Part shown: in pieces, positions 6,778 through 9,455 of the stretch
How the letters are laid out: each line of letters starts with the position of its first letter
Numbering within the stretch: position 1 is the first letter of the stretch
Origin: JBLMZW01 sp050259035
Lineage (GTDB): Bacteria > Bacillota > Syntrophomonadia > Syntrophomonadales > DTU052
NCBI GenBank assembly: GCA_050259035.1
Contig: JBLMZW010000089.1
Coordinates: 1 to 9,455, forward strand
Direction: 5' to 3'
Length of the DNA: 9,455 nucleotides
The notes under the pieces: model-generated
The model's input: the letters and a program-made list of their open reading frames with translations, nothing else
Databases searched by the model: none
What the model was told of the DNA's origin: nothing
Position numbers and translations under genes: made by a program

Positions 6778-6874
6778 TATTAGCCCTCCATCCGAAATAC
6801 TGTATCAGGGGGGGATTAATCTCCTGTGTGTTTTTGACGTTCTCTAAAAATGCAGAAAATCCTATCTTATCTTT
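6778..6874 (-). other. SDR-nitroreductase gap with a near-palindrome
   Basis: Contains the nitroreductase ribosome site (GGAGGG) and, at 6811-6824, GGGGATTAATCTCC, a 14-bp near-palindrome around a perfect GATTAATC core, beside a 7-G run (6808-6814). I see no convincing -35/-10 pair and no terminator, which favours read-through from the SDR gene. Confidence 0.3.
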
Positions 6875-7666
6875 TCATTCTTTTAATATCTTTTGAACCA
6901 TTCCTTTGTAAAACATTTTATCAAGCATTTTCGGAGCGAGAAAGTTCATTACCTGCAAAGATTTTCCTTCCACAACCTCCCTTTTTTCTGCAGTGATAGC
7001 CTCAACTATTCTTGCTGCCACATCTTTTACATCGGCCTTTCTGCGATTACCTGCCTGGTTATGGTCCAGACCTATTTCGCTAACGGTTGTTTCGAAGAAT
7101 TCTGTATTGGTTTCGGGAGGACAATAGTTTAGAATTTTTATCCCGTATTTTCTAAGTTCCAATCGCATTCCATCCGATAACGCATCCATCATACTCTTAG
7201 TACTTGAATAAGCTGATAAGAAAGGAAGCGCTCTTTTACTTAAAGCTGAGGAAACATTAACGATCATGCCCTGTGTCTTTTTAAGTGAAGGAATTGCTGC
7301 CTGACTTAAATTAAGCATTCCATAAACATTGGTTTTTACCAATCGATCAAATTCCGCTAAAGGTATCTTCTCAATTGTGCCAAAGTATCCTGCGCCGGCA
7401 TTATTCACTACAATATCTATCCTGCCATACGTTTCAAATGCTAGTTTTACGGCATTAAATACTTGTTCCCTATCAGTAACATCCGTCTTTATAGCCAAGG
7501 CTTCATGTTGAAACTCTTTAAGTTCGGCTACTATTTCCTTTAGTTTGTCTTCTCTTCTAGCCAGAAGTACAACTTTTGCTTTATTGGCAGTAAGCAACTG
7601 AGCCAAAGCTTTTCCAATTCCACTTGAAGCCCCGGAAATTACAGCAACCTTATTTGTTAAATCCAA
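6875..7666 (-). CDS. Short-chain dehydrogenase/reductase (classical SDR)
   Basis: 263-residue classical SDR, an NAD(P)-dependent cytoplasmic oxidoreductase of Rossmann fold. The cofactor motif is SGASSGIG (residues 11-18). ARR at 36-38, after the second strand, suggests NADP preference. NNAG is at 88-91, Asn113 is the structural or catalytic Asn, and the catalytic Ser140, Tyr153 and Lys157 (Y-S-S-T-K) are all in place, so it should be active. PPETNTEF (residues about 184-191) is the usual loop after the cofactor site. The family branch resembles broad-substrate carbonyl or ketoacyl reductases; the substrate is unknown. I choose TTG at 7664-7666 because GGAGG lies 9 nt upstream and the protein then begins MDLTNKVAVISGASSGIG, the standard SDR start. 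It precedes the nitroreductase gene and is divergent from gldA. Confidence 0.92.
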   Translation of the reverse strand: MDLTNKVAVISGASSGIGKALAQLLTANKAKVVLLARREDKLKEIVAELKEFQHEALAIKTDVTDREQVFNAVKLAFETYGRIDIVVNNAGAGYFGTIEKIPLAEFDRLVKTNVYGMLNLSQAAIPSLKKTQGMIVNVSSALSKRALPFLSAYSSTKSMMDALSDGMRLELRKYGIKILNYCPPETNTEFFETTVSEIGLDHNQAGNRRKADVKDVAARIVEAITAEKREVVEGKSLQVMNFLAPKMLDKMFYKGMVQKILKE

Positions 7667-7699
7667 AAGCCTCTACCTCCCAAAGTCCGAAGTATCTCT

Positions 7700-7720
7700 G
7701 GATATACGCATTATATATCC
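7700..7720 (-). promoter_or_regulatory. Inverted repeat over the probable SDR -10 element
   Basis: GGATATA (7700-7706) and TATATCC (7714-7720) are perfect complements around a 7-bp spacer. On the minus strand a TATAAT (7710-7715) overlaps this repeat. No recognisable -35 lies 16-18 bp upstream. The repeat is placed where a regulator would control access of RNA polymerase to the SDR promoter, but AT-rich half-sites can arise by chance. Confidence 0.45.
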
Positions 7721-7918
7721 CGATTTATTTTAACCTCCGCTGCAATAAATGAAAGCTAAAATACCAGTTGCTAAAGACCTGTTTTGCCAGAAGTCTGATT
7801 GATAATAATTATTTTGTTTGTACAATTATAGTTCCCATTATTGCTTACTTGTTTGTATAGGAAGTAACTTTTTTCTTGCGTTGGTTTTTTTCTCCTAGTC
7901 TTCGAAAATGTTAAGCGG

Positions 7919-7924
7919 TATAAT
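7919..7924 (+). promoter_or_regulatory. Possible -10 element of gldA
   Basis: Perfect TATAAT about 67 bp before the TTG start. The hexamer 17 bp upstream (TAGTCT) is a poor -35 and there is no TG extension, so if this is the promoter it probably needs an activator. Confidence 0.4.
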
Positions 7925-7978
7925 GAACTACTCCATTAATACAACCCGATATATACGTTCTAACTGTTGGAAACAGAA

Positions 7979-7982
7979 AGGG
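7979..7982 (+). promoter_or_regulatory. Ribosome binding site that fixes the gldA start
   Basis: AAAGGG ends 8 nt before TTG at 7991, ideal spacing. It excludes the in-frame TTG at 7967 and GTG at 7982, which lie before or within it. Confidence 0.7.
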
Positions 7983-7990
7983 TGTTTATT

Positions 7991-9127
7991 TTGAGGAAAG
8001 CGTTTATTTCACCATCTAAATACGTTCAGGGGGAGGGAGAACTCCGAAACCTGGGGTATTTTATAAGTTGTTTCGGTAAAACCGCTCTGCTCGTAGCTAG
8101 CCAAAGCGGCTATGAACGAGTTAAGAAAGCCTTAAACGAAACAGCTCTAAAATTTGACGTATCCTTTGTAAAGACTGACTTTTGCGGTGAATGCTCCAAA
8201 GCTGAAATTGCCAGGTTGGATATGCTTGCGCGAGACAACGGCTGTGATTGTGTTATCGGCCTCGGCGGCGGGAAAGCGATAGACACCGCTAAATGTGTGG
8301 CAAACGGGAAACCTCTTATTATTGTGCCGACTAACGCGGCAACTGATGCACCAACCAGCCATCTTTCGGTCATATACAACCAGGACGGCGCGGTTGAGGA
8401 ATTAGCATTCTTTCCAAAGAATCCGGATGTGGTTTTGGTTGACACCGATGTGATCGCGAAATCCCCTGCTCGGCTTTTAGTATCAGGGATGGGCGATGCG
8501 CTGGCTACCTTCTTCGAGGCACGTTCTTGTGGAAATTCGTTTAAGGAAGTCTGGGCTGGCTATCCATGCGGAGCCCGGGAAGAGGTATGTCCTCCAGCAA
8601 AGCCAACCAGAACCGCGATGGCACTCGCCAGGCTTTGTTATGAGACCCTTCTCGCAGACGGTTTAAAGGCAAAGCAGGCCTGTGAACTTAATATAGTAAC
8701 CCCGGCGTTGGAAAATGTCGTGGAGGCCAACACACTCCTGTCCGGCCTGGGTTTTGAAAACGGCGGCCTAGCGGCGGCGCACGCCATTCACGATGCCCTG
8801 ACCACCGTCCCGGAAACACACGCCTATTACCACGGTGAAAAGGTTGCTTTCGGGACAATATGCCAGCTCGTTCTGGAAAACGCGCCGAAATCGGAAATTG
8901 AGACTGTAATTAGGTTTCTTTTGGAGGTAGGTTTGCCCGTTTGTCTTGAGGAGATCGGCATAAAATCTTTGTCAAATGAAAAGCTGACTGAGATTTCTAT
9001 GGCCGCTTGTCAGCCTGGTTCAAATATGCACAATATGCCCTTCCCTGTTAAGCCGAATATGGTTGCAGCCGCTGTTCTAGCCGCTGATAGAATCGGGAGA
9101 ACGTATAAATCAACTATGAACCGGTAG
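7991..9127 (+). CDS. gldA: Glycerol dehydrogenase, zinc-dependent (iron-containing alcohol dehydrogenase superfamily)
   Basis: 378 residues from TTG 7991; catalyses NAD-dependent interconversion of glycerol and dihydroxyacetone in the cytoplasm. The start MRKAFISPSKYVQGEGEL is the normal GldA N-terminus. The NAD-binding loop is GLGGGKAIDTAK (Gly92-Gly94, Asp98). Zinc ligands are Asp169 (GMGDALATFFEAR), His264 (AAAHAIHDAL) and His281 (YYHGEKVAFGT), equal to Asp173, His256 and His274 of the Geobacillus stearothermophilus enzyme. VTPALENVVEANTLLSGLGFE and the C-terminal NMHNMPF are also conserved. The gap from Asp to the first His is 95 residues instead of the usual 83, owing to about 12 extra residues within 181-206, which also carry two extra cysteines (PCGAREEVCPP). 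The flanking sequence is intact, so it should fold, but specificity may differ. No dihydroxyacetone kinase is adjacent. A lipoprotein gene follows after 20 bp. Confidence 0.92.
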   Translation: MRKAFISPSKYVQGEGELRNLGYFISCFGKTALLVASQSGYERVKKALNETALKFDVSFVKTDFCGECSKAEIARLDMLARDNGCDCVIGLGGGKAIDTAKCVANGKPLIIVPTNAATDAPTSHLSVIYNQDGAVEELAFFPKNPDVVLVDTDVIAKSPARLLVSGMGDALATFFEARSCGNSFKEVWAGYPCGAREEVCPPAKPTRTAMALARLCYETLLADGLKAKQACELNIVTPALENVVEANTLLSGLGFENGGLAAAHAIHDALTTVPETHAYYHGEKVAFGTICQLVLENAPKSEIETVIRFLLEVGLPVCLEEIGIKSLSNEKLTEISMAACQPGSNMHNMPFPVKPNMVAAAVLAADRIGRTYKSTMNR

Positions 9128-9147
9128 CAAAAGGCAGGTGGAATTAA

Positions 9148-9455
9148 ATGAAAAAAATACACTTTTGCATAATCGTTATTATTTTGTTAATGTTCTGTGG
9201 CTGCAGTAGATCGATGAGCCCCCTCCCCCCAATTGAAACAGCAAAGATAGGTACCATGGAGGGGTCGGTTAATGAATCTTATGCGCAGATAGAATATCCA
9301 AATGCGGATGTAAAAAGATTCAATAATTATGTGGAGTCATCTGATGCGCTTTTGTCCGGTAAAATTGATTATGCCATGATGGATTACGCAACGGCCTGGA
9401 ACTTTGTAAGATACAATAAGGAATTCTATATCATGCCGGAAAAGTTAACCAAGGA
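9148..9455 (+). CDS. Lipoprotein with SBP_bac_3-like solute-binding segment (3' end beyond window)
   Basis: 102 codons are visible from ATG 9148, preceded by AGGTGGA at good spacing. MKKIHFCIIVIILLMFCGC is a lipoprotein signal peptide with the lipid-modified Cys19. After a short Ser/Pro linker, KIGTMEGSVNESYAQ (33-47), YPNADVKRF (50-58), ALLSGKIDYAMMDYATAW (67-84) and FYIMPEKL (93-100) match the part of family-3 solute-binding proteins normally found after the first lobe (I-G-x-x-x-G-[ST], A-L-x-x-G-x-[IV]-D, D-x-x-x-A). The preceding lobe is absent here, as in sensor-type proteins whose binding domain is duplicated or permuted and joined to a GGDEF or histidine-kinase output. What lies beyond the edge is unknown. 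It is placed outside the membrane on the extracytoplasmic face. The 20-bp gap suggests cotranscription with gldA. Confidence 0.75.
   Translation, partial: MKKIHFCIIVIILLMFCGCSRSMSPLPPIETAKIGTMEGSVNESYAQIEYPNADVKRFNNYVESSDALLSGKIDYAMMDYATAWNFVRYNKEFYIMPEKLTK

Larger units (their letters stand above)
7667..7990. other. Divergent SDR-gldA intergenic region
   Basis: 324 bp with no credible gene; the only small frame noted, a 15-codon one near 7745, has no ribosome site. It holds the SDR ribosome site (7676-7680), a TATAAT and inverted repeat on the SDR side, an AT-rich middle (about 7790-7870) with TTGTTTGTA repeated at 7814-7822 and 7849-7857, an inverted repeat TTACTT/AAGTAA (7845-7850 and 7862-7867), and a TATAAT for gldA at 7919-7924. 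Both -10 elements lack good -35 hexamers, which suggests activator-dependent expression. Confidence 0.5.

Noticed and set aside
6893..7511. Plus-strand frames at 6893-7132 and 7329-7511
   Set aside because: Antisense to the SDR gene, whose catalytic motifs are all present.
7746..7800. A 15-codon plus-strand frame beginning ATGAAAGCTAAA
   Set aside because: Too short, with no Shine-Dalgarno and no neighbouring support.
8110..8445. Minus-strand frames inside gldA
   Set aside because: Shadows of gldA; no ribosome site or similarity seen.
1..9455. Search for CRISPR arrays, tRNA or rRNA genes, insertion sequences, attachment sites and riboswitches
   Set aside because: I found no regularly spaced repeats, cloverleaf or rRNA-like sequence, transposase motifs, terminal repeats or recognisable riboswitch in any intergenic region.

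Overview
The window looks like chromosomal DNA from a low-to-moderate GC member of the Bacillota, probably an anaerobic Clostridia or Negativicutes relative. I infer this from strong Shine-Dalgarno sites, three likely TTG starts (marR-type, SDR and gldA genes), sigma-A-like promoters, a stand-alone CarD-family regulator and a GldA-type glycerol dehydrogenase. No genus can be named from the sequence alone. No rRNA, tRNA, CRISPR array, transposase or phage gene is visible.

Left block (1-4898, minus strand): a drug-efflux locus. A TetR-family repressor gene (4277-4879) is followed, after its own Rho-independent terminator, by a periplasmic adaptor (HlyD/AcrA type, 3000-4163) and an RND permease of the HAE1 class (2993 running off the left edge, lacking only its last few tens of residues). 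Two matching 18-bp palindromes, one over the tetR start region and one in the adaptor-permease promoter, share the pattern A-R-TGAA-Y-C-S-Y-CGTTCA-Y-T. They are very probably the operators through which the TetR protein controls both itself and the pump.

Middle block (4880-6270, plus strand): divergent from tetR, a strong promoter (TTGATC-17-TATAAT) drives a two-gene operon of a MarR-family regulator (TTG start at 5099) and a CarD-family RNA-polymerase-binding protein (5600-6097), closed by a modest terminator at 6245-6270. A perfect 8-bp-arm inverted repeat lies upstream of the promoter.

Right-centre block (6274-7666, minus strand): an NADP-type short-chain dehydrogenase and an FMN nitroreductase-family protein in tandem, facing the CarD gene tail to tail.

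Right block (7991-9455, plus strand): a 324-bp divergent intergenic region, then a zinc-dependent glycerol dehydrogenase (gldA) with an unusual insertion of about 12 residues, and 20 bp later the start of a lipoprotein with a solute-binding (SBP_bac_3-like) segment that runs off the right edge.

Most of this is recognisable gene content. I did not find a convincing wholly new system. The best leads are the two-operator TetR circuit, the inverted repeat and MarR-CarD operon, the GldA insertion, and the lipoprotein next to gldA.
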